DNA of 64,000 nucleotides from CBDBJQ01 sp965206405 (GTDB lineage: Bacteria; Pseudomonadota; Alphaproteobacteria; UBA8366): positions 1,178,001 through 1,242,000 of the forward strand of contig CBDBJQ010000006.1 of the NCBI GenBank assembly GCA_965206405.1. The letters run 5' to 3'. How positions within the stretch are numbered: the first letter of the stretch is position 1; each line of letters starts with the position of its first letter. Position numbers and translations under genes: made by a program. Below are positions 27,965 to 37,354 of this stretch, piece by piece. The notes below the pieces were generated by a model. That model saw nothing but the letters and a program-made list of their open reading frames with translations. It made no database searches and was not told where the DNA came from.

Positions 27965-28759
27965 TTACAGCGCCTGCTCGGCGGCGAGCAGGAACTCGAC
28001 ATTCCCCCCGGCACCGGTCACAGGGCTTTCCACGATGCCGAGCACACGCCAGCCAGGTTGCGCCGCCACCCATGCCTCGGCCTCTTCGCAGACCCGCGCA
28101 TGCACCGCCGGATCGCGGATCACGCCGCCCTTGCCGACCTCCGCGCGGCCGGCCTGGAACTGTGGCTTGACCAGCGCGATGAGTGTCGCGCCGGGAGCGG
28201 CGAGGGCCATTGGCGCCGGCAGGATCTTCTCGAGGCCGATGAAACTGGCGTCGCAAACTATAAGCTCCGGCGCCTCGGGAATGTGCGCGGCGGTGAGATG
28301 GCGGGCGTTGGTGGCTTCGAGGACCACGACGCGGCCATCGTTGCGCAGCCGCCAGTGCAGCTGGCCGCGGCCGACATCGACGGCGTAGACCCGTGTAGCG
28401 CCAGCCTGGAGAAGAACATCGGTGAAGCCGCCGGTCGATGCGCCGATATCGAGGCAGATCCGGTCCGCCGTGCCAATCCCGAAATGCCGCAGCGCATAGT
28501 CAAGTTTGAGGCCGCCGCGGGAGACCCAGGGATGGTCGGGCCCGCGCAGATCGAGTGGGGCTTCGCCATCCAGGTTCTCGCCGGGTTTGTCGATTCGTCT
28601 TTCGCCGCTGAACACCCGCCCGGCCATGATCAAGGCCTGGGCTCGGCTGCGGCTCTCGGCGAGGTCGCGCGCGACCATCAATACGTCAGCACGCTGTTTG
28701 GAGGCACGTTGTTTGGGAGCGCGTTTTTGTTTTCCGGATCGGGCGGTGTCTGCGGGCAT
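27965..28759 (-). CDS. tlyA: TlyA family rRNA 2'-O-methyltransferase
   Basis: The 264-residue protein has an S4 RNA-binding domain near residues 25-85 (RADVLMVARDLAESRSRAQ, VFSGERRIDKPG) and an FtsJ-like methyltransferase domain with LDIGASTGGFTDVLLQAGA as the SAM motif and LVKPQFQAG later. TlyA methylates ribosomal RNA cytidines and is often mislabelled haemolysin. The ATG at 28759, 16 bases after the ispA stop, is preferred; a longer reading would overlap ispA by 250 bases. A diverged 15-bp repeat near the start gives the KQRASKQRA pattern. It is the last gene of the leftward HDAC-xseB-ispA-tlyA group. Confidence 0.9.
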   Translation of the reverse strand: MPADTARSGKQKRAPKQRASKQRADVLMVARDLAESRSRAQALIMAGRVFSGERRIDKPGENLDGEAPLDLRGPDHPWVSRGGLKLDYALRHFGIGTADRICLDIGASTGGFTDVLLQAGATRVYAVDVGRGQLHWRLRNDGRVVVLEATNARHLTAAHIPEAPELIVCDASFIGLEKILPAPMALAAPGATLIALVKPQFQAGRAEVGKGGVIRDPAVHARVCEEAEAWVAAQPGWRVLGIVESPVTGAGGNVEFLLAAEQAL

Positions 28760-28775
28760 AGGCGGCGGCTGTGGC

Positions 28776-29708
28776 TCAGTAGTCCCGCGCGATAGCGAAT
28801 CGGGCCAGTTCGCGTAGGTTGTCGGCGGCGGCACCAAAGCCCGAGAGGCTGTCGGCGGCGCTCTCGGCATAGCAATGCGCTTCTCGGCGTGCCTCCTCGA
28901 TGCCAAGCACGGAGACGAAGGTGGCCTTGCCGGCGGCGGCGTCCTTGTTGGCGGCCTTGCCGAGGGTGGCGGTATCGCCAACAGCGTCGAGCAGATCATC
29001 GGCGATCTGGAAGGCGAGGCCAAAATCACGCGCGTAAGCGATCAGAGAGTCTCGTTCGGCTTCGCCGGCGCTGCCGAGAACCGCGCCGACCTCGCATGCG
29101 AAGATAAACAGGGCACCGGTTTTGTGCCGCTGAAGCTCGATGATCTGTTCGCGGTCGAAAGGTTTGACCTCCGCCTCCATGTCGAGCATCTGCCCGGTGA
29201 TCATCGCGCCAGCGGCGTGCGACAGGCTGGCGGCCATGGTGTTGCGCAGCGCGGCGTCGGGATGCGTCCCGGGGTCGGCCAGGACCTCGAAGGCGAGGGA
29301 AAAGAGAGCGTCGCCGGCGAGAATCGCGGTCGCTTCGTCGAAGGCGACATGGACGGTTGGCTTGCCGCGTCGCAGATCGTCATCGTCCATGGCTGGAAGA
29401 TCGTCATGGACGAGGGAGAAGCAGTGCACCATCTCGAGCGCGGCGGCGGCGCGCAGTGCATGGTCCCGCGATACCCCGAACAGGGCGGCGCTCTCAAGCA
29501 GAAGGAAGGGGCGCAGGCGCTTGCCGCCGTTGAGAACGGCGTGGCGCATGGCGGCACCAAGCCGGTTGCCGGCATCGGGGAGCAAGGTGGCGAGAAGGCG
29601 TTCGGTGTCGGCCGCCGCGGCCGCCATCGCCTTCGGCGGGACAGCGCCGTCGGTCATTGGCGCGTCGGTCATTGGTACAAACGGGGCGTCAGCTACTGTC
29701 GGGATCAA
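28776..29708 (-). CDS. ispA: farnesyl/geranyl diphosphate synthase
   Basis: The 310-residue polyprenyl synthetase has the first aspartate-rich motif DDLPAMDDDDLRRG and the second FQIADDLLDAVGD, plus GGKRLRPFL for diphosphate binding. It condenses isopentenyl diphosphate with DMAPP/GPP to give FPP for quinones and hopanoids. Two in-frame starts are possible: 29708 overlaps xseB by 20 bases, while 29672 would lie 16 bases after it. The N-terminus contains a 15-bp perfect tandem duplication (29649-29678), giving repeated MTD. In many alphaproteobacteria dxs lies between ispA and tlyA; here it does not. Confidence 0.93.
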   Translation of the reverse strand: MIPTVADAPFVPMTDAPMTDGAVPPKAMAAAAADTERLLATLLPDAGNRLGAAMRHAVLNGGKRLRPFLLLESAALFGVSRDHALRAAAALEMVHCFSLVHDDLPAMDDDDLRRGKPTVHVAFDEATAILAGDALFSLAFEVLADPGTHPDAALRNTMAASLSHAAGAMITGQMLDMEAEVKPFDREQIIELQRHKTGALFIFACEVGAVLGSAGEAERDSLIAYARDFGLAFQIADDLLDAVGDTATLGKAANKDAAAGKATFVSVLGIEEARREAHCYAESAADSLSGFGAAADNLRELARFAIARDY

Positions 29709-29967
29709 GGGGTGCTGCGGACGGCTTGCCCTCGCCGTCGAGTGTGATCTTCTCGATCTTGGCCTCGGCCTCCCGCAGCTTCGCCTCGCAGTGTTTTTTC
29801 AGGGCGACGCCCTTCTCGTAGAGGGCGATCGCGTCCTCGAGGCGGCTGTTTCCGGATTCAAGATCCTGCACGATCTCCTCAAGCGCACCAAGCGCTTCCT
29901 CGAAGTCGAGCTTGGTGAGTTCGGCAGATGTCTTGCCCTCGGAAAAGCCGGTTTTGCGTGCGGGCAT
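29689..29967 (-). CDS. xseB: exodeoxyribonuclease VII small subunit
   Basis: The 92-residue protein has the XseB pattern LDFEEALGALEEIVQDLESG followed by LEDAIALYEKGVALKKHCEAKL. It forms a coiled-coil that binds the large subunit XseA to make the single-strand exonuclease used in repair. The length is normal, with a slightly long tail. It overlaps the ispA start and follows the HDAC-like gene leftward, a common alphaproteobacterial order. Confidence 0.93.
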   Translation of the reverse strand: MPARKTGFSEGKTSAELTKLDFEEALGALEEIVQDLESGNSRLEDAIALYEKGVALKKHCEAKLREAEAKIEKITLDGEGKPSAAPLDPDSS

Positions 29968-30022
29968 GCTCTCTATCCTCGGTAATCCAGAAAACCAGGA
30001 TCAGATCGGCATTAGGCCCCAA

Positions 30023-30952
30023 TCAGGCCTGCATCAGGGTCATGAGATGGACGCCGGCGCTGGCAGCCAGCGCCGGGAGATTGTAGCCACCCTCGAGAGT
30101 CGAGACAATGCGGCCGGCGCAGAACTTCCGCGCGACGGCGACGAGTTCTTCGGTAATCCACATATAGTCGTCCTCGCGGAGCTGAATCTGGGCCAGCGGA
30201 TCGTTGGCGTGGCCATCGAACCCGGCCGAAATAAACAGGAATTCCGGCGCAAAATCGCGCAGGGCCGGCAGGATCTTGTGTTCCATTGCTTCCCGGAATT
30301 CCGCGGATCCATCGCCCTCGAACATGGGCACGTTGACGATGTTGTTGTGGGCGCCGCGCTCATCGGCGCTGCCGGTACCGGGATAGAACGGTGCCTGGTG
30401 GGTCGAGGCGAAAAACATACCCGGATCGTTCCAGAACATGGTCTGGGTTCCGTTGCCGTGATGCACATCAAAATCCACCACCGCGACCCGATCCATCTCG
30501 TGGGCAACGCGGGCATGCGCGGCGCCGACAGCGATATTATTGAACAGGCAAAACCCCATTGCCCGGTTCGGTTCGGCATGATGCCCGGGTGGCCGCACCG
30601 TGCAGAAGGCGTTGTCGGCTTCCCCTGCTATCACCGCATCAACGGCGGCGCAGTTTGCGCCGGCCGCGCGCAGCGCCGCCGCACCCGAGGCCGGTGAGAT
30701 GTGGGTGTCGTTGTCGAGACTCCGGTGCCCGGTTGCAGGGATGGCATCGAGGATGAGGCGGACATAGAGGTCGTCGTGGACGCGGGCGATCTGCTCGACC
30801 TCGGCGAGGGGTGCCTCGCGGCGCTCGAGCGCTGCAAAAGCCGGAGTTGCAAAGGCCTCGCGCAGTGCGATCAGCCGGGCCGGGGATTCCGGATGTTCGC
30901 TGCCGGGATCGTGCCGCTCGCAGACAGGGTGGCTATAGAGGATGGTGGTCAT
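30023..30952 (-). CDS. histone deacetylase family protein (acetylpolyamine / AcuC-like)
   Basis: The 309-residue zinc deacetylase has RPPGHHAEP with His124-His125, and zinc ligands Asp162 and His164 in DFDVHHGNGTQ, with the third in SAGFDGHANDP. GGYNLPAL near the C-terminus completes the active site. Bacterial members remove acetyl groups from polyamines, acetoin-related proteins or acetyl-CoA synthetase. ATG at 30952 starts MTTILYSHPVCERHDPG, the normal family N-terminus, and is preferred to 30970. It leads the conserved xseB-ispA-tlyA group. About 190 bases upstream, before the aquaporin remnant, show no gene. Confidence 0.9.
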   Translation of the reverse strand: MTTILYSHPVCERHDPGSEHPESPARLIALREAFATPAFAALERREAPLAEVEQIARVHDDLYVRLILDAIPATGHRSLDNDTHISPASGAAALRAAGANCAAVDAVIAGEADNAFCTVRPPGHHAEPNRAMGFCLFNNIAVGAAHARVAHEMDRVAVVDFDVHHGNGTQTMFWNDPGMFFASTHQAPFYPGTGSADERGAHNNIVNVPMFEGDGSAEFREAMEHKILPALRDFAPEFLFISAGFDGHANDPLAQIQLREDDYMWITEELVAVARKFCAGRIVSTLEGGYNLPALAASAGVHLMTLMQA

Positions 30953-31140
30953 GGTGCCCGAAAATGCCAACGAATGCGCATACTGTCCAATGCGCGCGCT
31001 ATTGAATATCCGTTCCCGTCGCTGTCTCTGGGCCAGACAGTGTCTCAGCGAGTTTGTCGCCCCTCCTCCCTGGGGCTGATTGCGGCGATTCTCGGACGAT
31101 TCTCGGTTGCGTTCGATTCCGCCCGAAGGCAGTCGCCTGA

Positions 31141-31395
31141 GCCGTGGGCCTCTTTATCACGGCGGGATACTAGTTCACCTCCTCGCCCTCCTTCGCCAAT
31201 CCGGCCGTGACGATCACCCCCTCGCTGACCGACACCTTCACCGGCATCAGGTCGGAAGATGCGCCGTTCTTTATCGCCGCCCAGCTAGTCGGGACGCTCG
31301 TCGCCACCGCGATTTTTGCTTGGTTCACGCCGCGCCTGGAAGCCGCCAGAGAATCAGCTAAAAAACTGGACGATGCGGTGCAGGAACAGGCCTGA
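31141..31395 (+). pseudogene. aquaporin (MIP family) C-terminal remnant with nonsense codon
   Basis: The frame reads AVGLFITAGY, a TAG stop at 31171-31173, then FTSSPSFANPAVTITPSLTD and a final helix QLVGTLVATAIFAWF. This is the second half of an aquaporin, including the second NPA motif. In intact relatives the position of the stop is Trp (AYWFTSS), so one base change TGG to TAG explains it. The first half, with the first NPA motif, is missing. The gene is dead unless another copy exists elsewhere. Confidence 0.8.
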
Positions 31396-31571
31396 ACCGC
31401 CGGGAACGGCTTGTTCTGCAAGCGCAAAACTTAATCTATAAAGCCATACGAACCTGCGGTCGTAGGTGACGCCTACCGGGACCTCCAATCCACGCTGTAT
31501 GCTCGTTAGATAAGCGTATTAAGGCTAAATTTCTTTAGCATTCAGGCTGATTGTGCCTATATGACTTGGCC

Positions 31572-32813
31572 ATGCATTGGCCGCACCACACATTGCAGAA
31601 GCGATACGGGCGACACGCCATTTCCGTGGGCGTGGGTCTTCCTCTGCTCGCCATGGCGATTCTGTTGGATGCCGCCGCCCAGCCGGCGCCGAAGCAGCCG
31701 GCCATGCAGGTGGGCGTCGATGCCACCCGCATCATTCGGATCGAGGACACCTTCGCTGTTCTCGGGCGTTTTGTTTCCCTGCAGTCGGGTCCAGTCGCCG
31801 CTGCCGTCAGCGGCCCGGTCGAGGATGTTCTGGTCCGGGTCGGCGACCGGGTGCGCAAGGGCGAGACCCTGGCTCGAATGGTCACCGCATCGCTGCGGGC
31901 CCGTCGTGATTTGATGAAGGCGCAGCTGTCCGGGCGGTGGGCGGCGCGCGTGACGGCCGTGCAACTCCTCGAACGGGTCGAAGGCGAGCTTGCACGTCTG
32001 CGCCGGCTGCGGGATTCGGCGGCTTTCCCCAAGGCGCAGTACGACGACAAACTCCGCGATGTCAGCAAGCTCCGCAGTGAGGTCAGCGAGGCCGAGAGCG
32101 CGATCGCCCAGGGCAAGGCCAATCTGGAGATCGCCGAGATCGATCTCGACCGGATGGAGATTCGCGCCCCCTATAACGGCGTCGTGACCGAACGTGCGGT
32201 TGCGGCCGGTGCCTATCTCAGGGTGGGCGACCCGGTCGTTTCCATCGTCAACAACCACCAGATGGAGGTCGAGGCCGAAGTGCCCTCGAACCGGCTTTCG
32301 GGATTGACCACGGGGCGCAACGTGCGCGTGGAGGTCGAGGGATCCGATGCGATCGATACGCGGCTCCGCTCAGTGTTGCCGGCAGAAGATGTGGCGACCC
32401 GGACCCGCCTGGTCCGGCTAACCTTTTCCGATCCAATCGCCGCCAATGCCGGACAGGAATTCGCGGCCAACCAGTCGGTCACCGTGATGGTTCCGGCCGC
32501 AGCGGCGCGGAATGTGCTCAGCGTCCACAAGGACGCCGTGATCCGGGGGACGAAGGGCACTACGGTTGTCGTCATCGTTGACGGCAAGGCGGAATTACGG
32601 CCGGTCAGCCTTGGACCGCCCGCAGGCAACCGCTTTACAGTCCTGAAGGGTCTCAAAGAGAACGAGGTTGCCGTCGTTCGGGGTAATGAGCGTCTCCGCC
32701 CGGGCCAGGCGGTGCGCTACGATCCGCTGCCGGCGCATAGCGGCACCCAGGGCGGCACCCAAGGCGGCAGCACCCAGAGCAGAACTGGGAGCGGCACCCG
32801 GAGCGGCGGATGA
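31572..32813 (+). CDS. RND efflux periplasmic adaptor (HlyD/MFP family)
   Basis: The 413-residue protein has an N-terminal membrane anchor (HAISVGVGLPLLAMAILL) and a biotinyl-lipoyl half GPVEDVLVRVGDRVRKGETLARM. A helical hairpin of about 80 residues (MKAQLSGRW to LEIAEIDLDRMEIRAPYNG) and beta-barrel domains follow. It links the inner-membrane pump to an outer-membrane channel. ATG at 31572 is preferred over TTG at 31551. It overlaps the pump gene by 4 bases (ATGA), so translation is coupled. The C-terminus ends in a Gly/Thr/Ser-rich tail containing a 12-bp tandem duplication around 32739-32764. Confidence 0.88.
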   Translation: MHWPHHTLQKRYGRHAISVGVGLPLLAMAILLDAAAQPAPKQPAMQVGVDATRIIRIEDTFAVLGRFVSLQSGPVAAAVSGPVEDVLVRVGDRVRKGETLARMVTASLRARRDLMKAQLSGRWAARVTAVQLLERVEGELARLRRLRDSAAFPKAQYDDKLRDVSKLRSEVSEAESAIAQGKANLEIAEIDLDRMEIRAPYNGVVTERAVAAGAYLRVGDPVVSIVNNHQMEVEAEVPSNRLSGLTTGRNVRVEVEGSDAIDTRLRSVLPAEDVATRTRLVRLTFSDPIAANAGQEFAANQSVTVMVPAAAARNVLSVHKDAVIRGTKGTTVVVIVDGKAELRPVSLGPPAGNRFTVLKGLKENEVAVVRGNERLRPGQAVRYDPLPAHSGTQGGTQGGSTQSRTGSGTRSGG

Positions 32814-35800
32814 ACCTGATCTCGCTCGCCATCAACCGGCCGACGGCGGTCATTGCCGCGGTGCTGATAACGGTGCTGTTCGGCGTTCTTGCCCTGAACG
32901 CGATCCCGATCCAGCTGGCGCCCGACGTTACCCGCCCGGTCATCGACATCCGCACCAGCTGGGTGGGTGCGGCGCCGGCCGAGGTCGAGCGCGAGATCCT
33001 GGTTCCTCAAGAAGATCAGCTCAAGGGTGTCAGCGGAGTCGAGCGTATCACGGGGCGTGCCTTGCAGGGCGAGGCCCGGGTCCGGATCGAGTTCACTGTC
33101 GGCACCGACATGGATAAGTCGCTGCTGCTGGTCTCGAACCGGCTTGACGGCGTCGTCGGATATCCCGAGGAAGCCGACGAACCGCGCTTCAAGATCGCCG
33201 GTCCGGAAGATAACCGGATCGCCTGGTTCCGGCTGGCCAGGATCGAGGGCAACACAACGCCGGTTCATCATTTCGGGGATTTCGCCGATGACGTTATCCG
33301 TGACCGGATCGAGCGGGTGCCGGGGGTGTCGACCGTCAACATCTATGGCGGCGGCGAGCGCGAAATCCAAATCGTCATCGATCCGGCACAGATTTCCCGT
33401 TACGGGTTGACGGTCACAGAGGTTCTCGAACACCTGCGGGCGGCCAACATCTCGACGACCGGAGGTGATGTCGAAGAGGGCAAGCGGCGTTACGTGGTTC
33501 GCACCGAGGGCGAGCTGAACACCCTTGATGCGATTCGCTCCGTGGTCCTCCGGTCCAGCGGTGCTGCCGCCGGTACGGCGGCCAAGATCGGCCATGTCCA
33601 GGTTGGCGACATAGCGACTGTCCAGTATGGCTACAAAACGCCATCCGCGCGTGTCCGCACCAATGGTGAACCAACACTCGCGATCAATGCGACACGCGAG
33701 GTCGGCGCCAATGTGATCAACACGATGAGCGGAATCCGCGAGGCGGTTGCCGAACTGAATGCCGGCCCGATCGCCCGCGAGGGGCTGCACATGACGCAGC
33801 TCTACGACGAAACCACCTACATCAATTCCGCAATCGACCTGGTGATCCAGAACATCTGGGTTGGCGGTGTGATCGCCGTCATGATTCTGCTCCTGTTCCT
33901 GCGTTCGGCGCGGGCAACCTTCGTCGTCGGCCTGGCTATTCCGGTTTCTGTGGTCAGCGCCTTCGTGGCCATGGCCCTGCTCGGTCGTTCGATCAATGTG
34001 GTGTCGCTTGCCGGTATCGCGTTTGCGACCGGTATGGTGGTCGATGCAGCGATCGTGGTGCTGGAGAACATCTACCGATTGCGCCAGCAGGGCAGGGAAG
34101 CCTCGGTTGCAGCGTTGCTGGGCACGAAGCAGGTCTGGGGAGCGATTCTTGTCTCGGCCCTGACCACGGTGGTGGTGTTCATTCCCATCCTGGTGATGGA
34201 GCTTGAGGTCGGCCAGCTGTTCCGCGACATCGCGGTGGCGATCTCGGTTGCGGTGGTGATGTCGCTGCTGGTCTCAATCACGGTCATCCCGTCGCTGTCG
34301 CGCCGGGTTCTGTCGGGTACGGTGCCGTCGCTGGGGGACAGGGTGAAGATCCCGGGCATAGACGAATTCGCCCGACGTTTCTCCGATGGCGTGGTCACCG
34401 CCGTTACCGCGATGGCGCGCAGCCGCACGGTGGCGCTCAGTATCGTCGGTGCCGCCGTCGCGATCGCTCTTGGCATCAGCGCACTGTTGCTGCCTCCGCT
34501 TGAATATCTTCCAGCGGGCAATCGGAACCTGGTAATCAACGCCGTGTTTCCGCCACCCGGCTACAACCTCAAGACGATGGACCACATCGCGGAGAAAATC
34601 GAAACCGCAGTTCTGCCGCACCTGTCCCCGGAAGGCGAAATCAGCCCGCCGGATCAGCCGCCGAAGATTCAGCGTTTCTTCTTTGTTGTCTGGCGGAACC
34701 AGACCTTCTTCGGTGCAAGCAGCACCGAAAGCTCACGCGCCTCGGAAATGGTACCACTACTGAGTCGCCTCGCCCGGCAGGAGCCGGGAACCTTCGTCTA
34801 CAGCTATCAGCCCTCGATCTTTGGCCGCGGCATTGGTGGCAGCCGGTCGGTTGATCTCGATATCTCGGGTGCCGGTCTTGAGGAGATTTTTGGTGTGGCG
34901 CAGCGGGCCGCGCAGAAGGTGCTTTCGATTCTGCCGCCCAACGAAGGCAACAGTTTCCGGCCGCGCCCCAGCCTCTCGCTTGGCGAACCGGAAATCCGGA
35001 TTATTCCCGACCGGGTGCGATTGTCCGACGCCGGGATCTCGGCACGGGAACTGGCGCTCTCTGTCGACGCCTTCAACGATGGTATCCGCATCGCCGAGGT
35101 CACCGAGGGTGGAAACCAGATCGATCTCGTCCTCAAGGGTCCCGAAGACAACGTCGGCGAGACCCAGGGCATCAGTGCGCTCCCGGTGCTGACGCGTTCC
35201 GGAACGGTTCTTCCGGTGTCCTCGCTCGCCGATGTCGGTGTTACCGTGGGGCCAACCGAAATCCGCCATGTCGAGCGGTTCCGCACCGTCACCCTGCAGA
35301 TCCGCCCGCAACCGCTGATCGCTCTCGGCGACGCTCTCGATCTCCTTCAGACCGAGGTGATCGACAGTCTGGGGGCGGAGGGGCTTCCGCCCGGGGTGCG
35401 GATGCGGCTGTCGGGAACCGCGGATAAACTGGTCGTGACCGCCAACGAGATAAAGTGGAACCTCGTTGTTGCGCTGATCATCGTCTATCTGGTGATGGCG
35501 GTACTGTTCGAGAGCTTCGTCTATCCGCTGATCATCGTGCTGTCGGTGCCACTGGCGACGGCAGGCGGCGTCCTTGGCCTGACAGTCCTCAACTTCTTTC
35601 AGTTCCAGGCCCTTGATATGCTCACCCTTCTGGGCTTCGTGATCTTGATCGGCATTGTCGTCAACAATGCGATTCTGATCGTGCACCAGACCCTCCATCA
35701 CATTCGCGAGGAGGGTATGGACCACACCAAGGCGGTGGTCGAGGCGACGCGCAACCGTATCCGCCCGATTTTCATGTCGACGCTGACCAGTATCGGCGGC

Positions 35801-35998
35801 ATGCTGCCGCTGGTGCTGTTCCCGGGTGCCGGTTCCGAAATCTATCGCGGCCTCGGCTCTGTCGTCGTTGGCGGACTCGGATTGTCGGCCTTGCTGACCC
35901 TGGCCCTCGTGCCAGCCCTGCTGACGGTGTTTGTGGGTGTGATGGAAGACCGCAAGGTTGCCGGCCACCGAAAAGCCGCAACGCTCGCCGGCGAGTGA
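32810..35998 (+). CDS. RND family efflux pump, inner-membrane transporter
   Basis: The 1062-residue protein has the AcrB/MdtB layout: an N-terminal helix near 10-30, a large periplasmic loop, six helices from about 340 to 560, a second periplasmic loop and a final helix bundle from about 880. The proton-relay region GMVVDAAIVVLENIYRL has Asp near 412, but Ala replaces the second Asp of the usual Asp-Asp pair. FLRSARATFVVGLAIPVS and RIRPIFMSTLTSIGGMLPL are family motifs. It exports drugs, bile-type compounds or lipophiles by proton antiport, together with the preceding adaptor. No outer-membrane channel gene is adjacent. Confidence 0.92.
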   Translation: MNLISLAINRPTAVIAAVLITVLFGVLALNAIPIQLAPDVTRPVIDIRTSWVGAAPAEVEREILVPQEDQLKGVSGVERITGRALQGEARVRIEFTVGTDMDKSLLLVSNRLDGVVGYPEEADEPRFKIAGPEDNRIAWFRLARIEGNTTPVHHFGDFADDVIRDRIERVPGVSTVNIYGGGEREIQIVIDPAQISRYGLTVTEVLEHLRAANISTTGGDVEEGKRRYVVRTEGELNTLDAIRSVVLRSSGAAAGTAAKIGHVQVGDIATVQYGYKTPSARVRTNGEPTLAINATREVGANVINTMSGIREAVAELNAGPIAREGLHMTQLYDETTYINSAIDLVIQNIWVGGVIAVMILLLFLRSARATFVVGLAIPVSVVSAFVAMALLGRSINVVSLAGIAFATGMVVDAAIVVLENIYRLRQQGREASVAALLGTKQVWGAILVSALTTVVVFIPILVMELEVGQLFRDIAVAISVAVVMSLLVSITVIPSLSRRVLSGTVPSLGDRVKIPGIDEFARRFSDGVVTAVTAMARSRTVALSIVGAAVAIALGISALLLPPLEYLPAGNRNLVINAVFPPPGYNLKTMDHIAEKIETAVLPHLSPEGEISPPDQPPKIQRFFFVVWRNQTFFGASSTESSRASEMVPLLSRLARQEPGTFVYSYQPSIFGRGIGGSRSVDLDISGAGLEEIFGVAQRAAQKVLSILPPNEGNSFRPRPSLSLGEPEIRIIPDRVRLSDAGISARELALSVDAFNDGIRIAEVTEGGNQIDLVLKGPEDNVGETQGISALPVLTRSGTVLPVSSLADVGVTVGPTEIRHVERFRTVTLQIRPQPLIALGDALDLLQTEVIDSLGAEGLPPGVRMRLSGTADKLVVTANEIKWNLVVALIIVYLVMAVLFESFVYPLIIVLSVPLATAGGVLGLTVLNFFQFQALDMLTLLGFVILIGIVVNNAILIVHQTLHHIREEGMDHTKAVVEATRNRIRPIFMSTLTSIGGMLPLVLFPGAGSEIYRGLGSVVVGGLGLSALLTLALVPALLTVFVGVMEDRKVAGHRKAATLAGE

Positions 35999-36052
35999 TA
36001 TCGTGGCAGGCTCACCCCGGATGGCAGACAGCAGCGGTGGGTTGATACGACC

Positions 36053-37186
36053 GTGAATGTCGATGCCTTGATTATCGGCGGAGGTATCGCCGGAGCGTCG
36101 GTTGGCTACCGGTTGGCCGAGCATGGTTCGGTATTGGTGCTCGAGATGGAGCGGGAGGCTGGTTACCACAGCACCGGACGCTCGGCCGCACAGTTCACGA
36201 TGCTCTACGGCAATCGCGTCATCCGCAGCCTGGCCCGGCTGAGCAAGGGTTTCATGGCGGAGCCGTCCGCCGATTTCAGCGAAGCGCCGATTCTTGCGCC
36301 GCGCGGCGTGCTTTTCGTTGCGGATGAATCCCAGCGCGATGCACTCGACGCTATTGCGGGATTGAGTGACGCGCAGAAAACCGCACCGATGCTGCTCTCC
36401 ACGGAAGAAGCCTTGCGCCTGGTGCCAGTCCTGCGACCTGAGGCAGTCGCAACGGCGCTACACGAAGCGGACTCAAAAGAGATCGATGTCCATGCGCTCC
36501 ATGAGGGATTCCTGCGCGGGCTGAGGCATCGCGGCGGCGAGATCGCGCTGGATGCCGAGGTCCAGAGTTTGCGGCGCCCTGAAGGCAAAGGGCAAAGCTG
36601 GCGCATCGAGACGGCGGATGAATCCTATGAAGCACCGGTCGTGATCAATGCCGCCGGTGCCTGGGCTGATGAGATCGCAAAAATGGCCGACCTTGAACCG
36701 GTTGGCCTTACACCGAAACGGCGGACAGTAATTCTCTTTGATCCGCCGGCGGATACGCCCATCGAAGATTGGCCGCTGGTGATTGCAGCCGATGAAAGCT
36801 GGTACTTCAAGCCCGAGGCAGGCCGGCTCATGGCCTCGCCGGCAGATGAGACACCGACATTGCCTTGCGATGCGCAGGCCGAAGAGATCGACATGGCGCA
36901 GGCAGCACATCGGATAGAGACGGCAACGCATATGGCGATCGGGCGGATTCTCCACCGCCGGGCCGGGCTTCGGATATTTGCTGTCGACAAGACGCCGGTG
37001 GTGGGATTTGCGCCCGAAACCGAAGGGTTTTTCTGGCTTGCCGGGCAGGGCGGTTACGGCATCAAGACCTCGCCGGCTATGTCCGAGATGGCGGCGAGCC
37101 TGATCGTCAACGGAAGCCTGCCGGCACACTTCACAGCCGAGGGTCTCGACGCCAGGGATTTCGCGCCGGATCGCTTTGCGACATAG
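36053..37186 (+). CDS. FAD-dependent D-amino acid / glycine oxidase family protein
   Basis: The 377-residue DAO-family flavoprotein starts (GTG) MNVDALIIGGGIAGASVGYR, a dinucleotide-binding motif. It continues with YHSTGRSAAQFT, INAAGAWADEIAKMADL and a C-terminal second FAD segment GFFWLAGQGGYGIKTSPAMSE. Such enzymes oxidise glycine, sarcosine, D-amino acids or related imino compounds to oxo acids. The following gene encodes a D-2-hydroxyacid dehydrogenase, which could reduce the oxo-acid product, but this is inference. The gene follows the RND pump by 54 bases. Confidence 0.83.
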   Translation: MNVDALIIGGGIAGASVGYRLAEHGSVLVLEMEREAGYHSTGRSAAQFTMLYGNRVIRSLARLSKGFMAEPSADFSEAPILAPRGVLFVADESQRDALDAIAGLSDAQKTAPMLLSTEEALRLVPVLRPEAVATALHEADSKEIDVHALHEGFLRGLRHRGGEIALDAEVQSLRRPEGKGQSWRIETADESYEAPVVINAAGAWADEIAKMADLEPVGLTPKRRTVILFDPPADTPIEDWPLVIAADESWYFKPEAGRLMASPADETPTLPCDAQAEEIDMAQAAHRIETATHMAIGRILHRRAGLRIFAVDKTPVVGFAPETEGFFWLAGQGGYGIKTSPAMSEMAASLIVNGSLPAHFTAEGLDARDFAPDRFAT

Positions 37187-37354
37187 GTCATTTGCGACCG
37201 ACCACGACTGGCGCGATTGAGCGAGCGTGGTTGATTGCGCCCTTCTGGCATCCATCTTACCGCTGATACGACAACTTCCCCCCGGCAGCGGTGTCTTCGC
37301 CGTTTCGGCGTGGGATTCAAACCAAAGACAGCAAACCAGAAAGGGCGGCAGACA

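Noticed and set aside
30953..31140. First half of the aquaporin gene
   Set aside because: No NPA motif or membrane helix can be read in any forward frame, and the frame is closed by TGA just before 31141.
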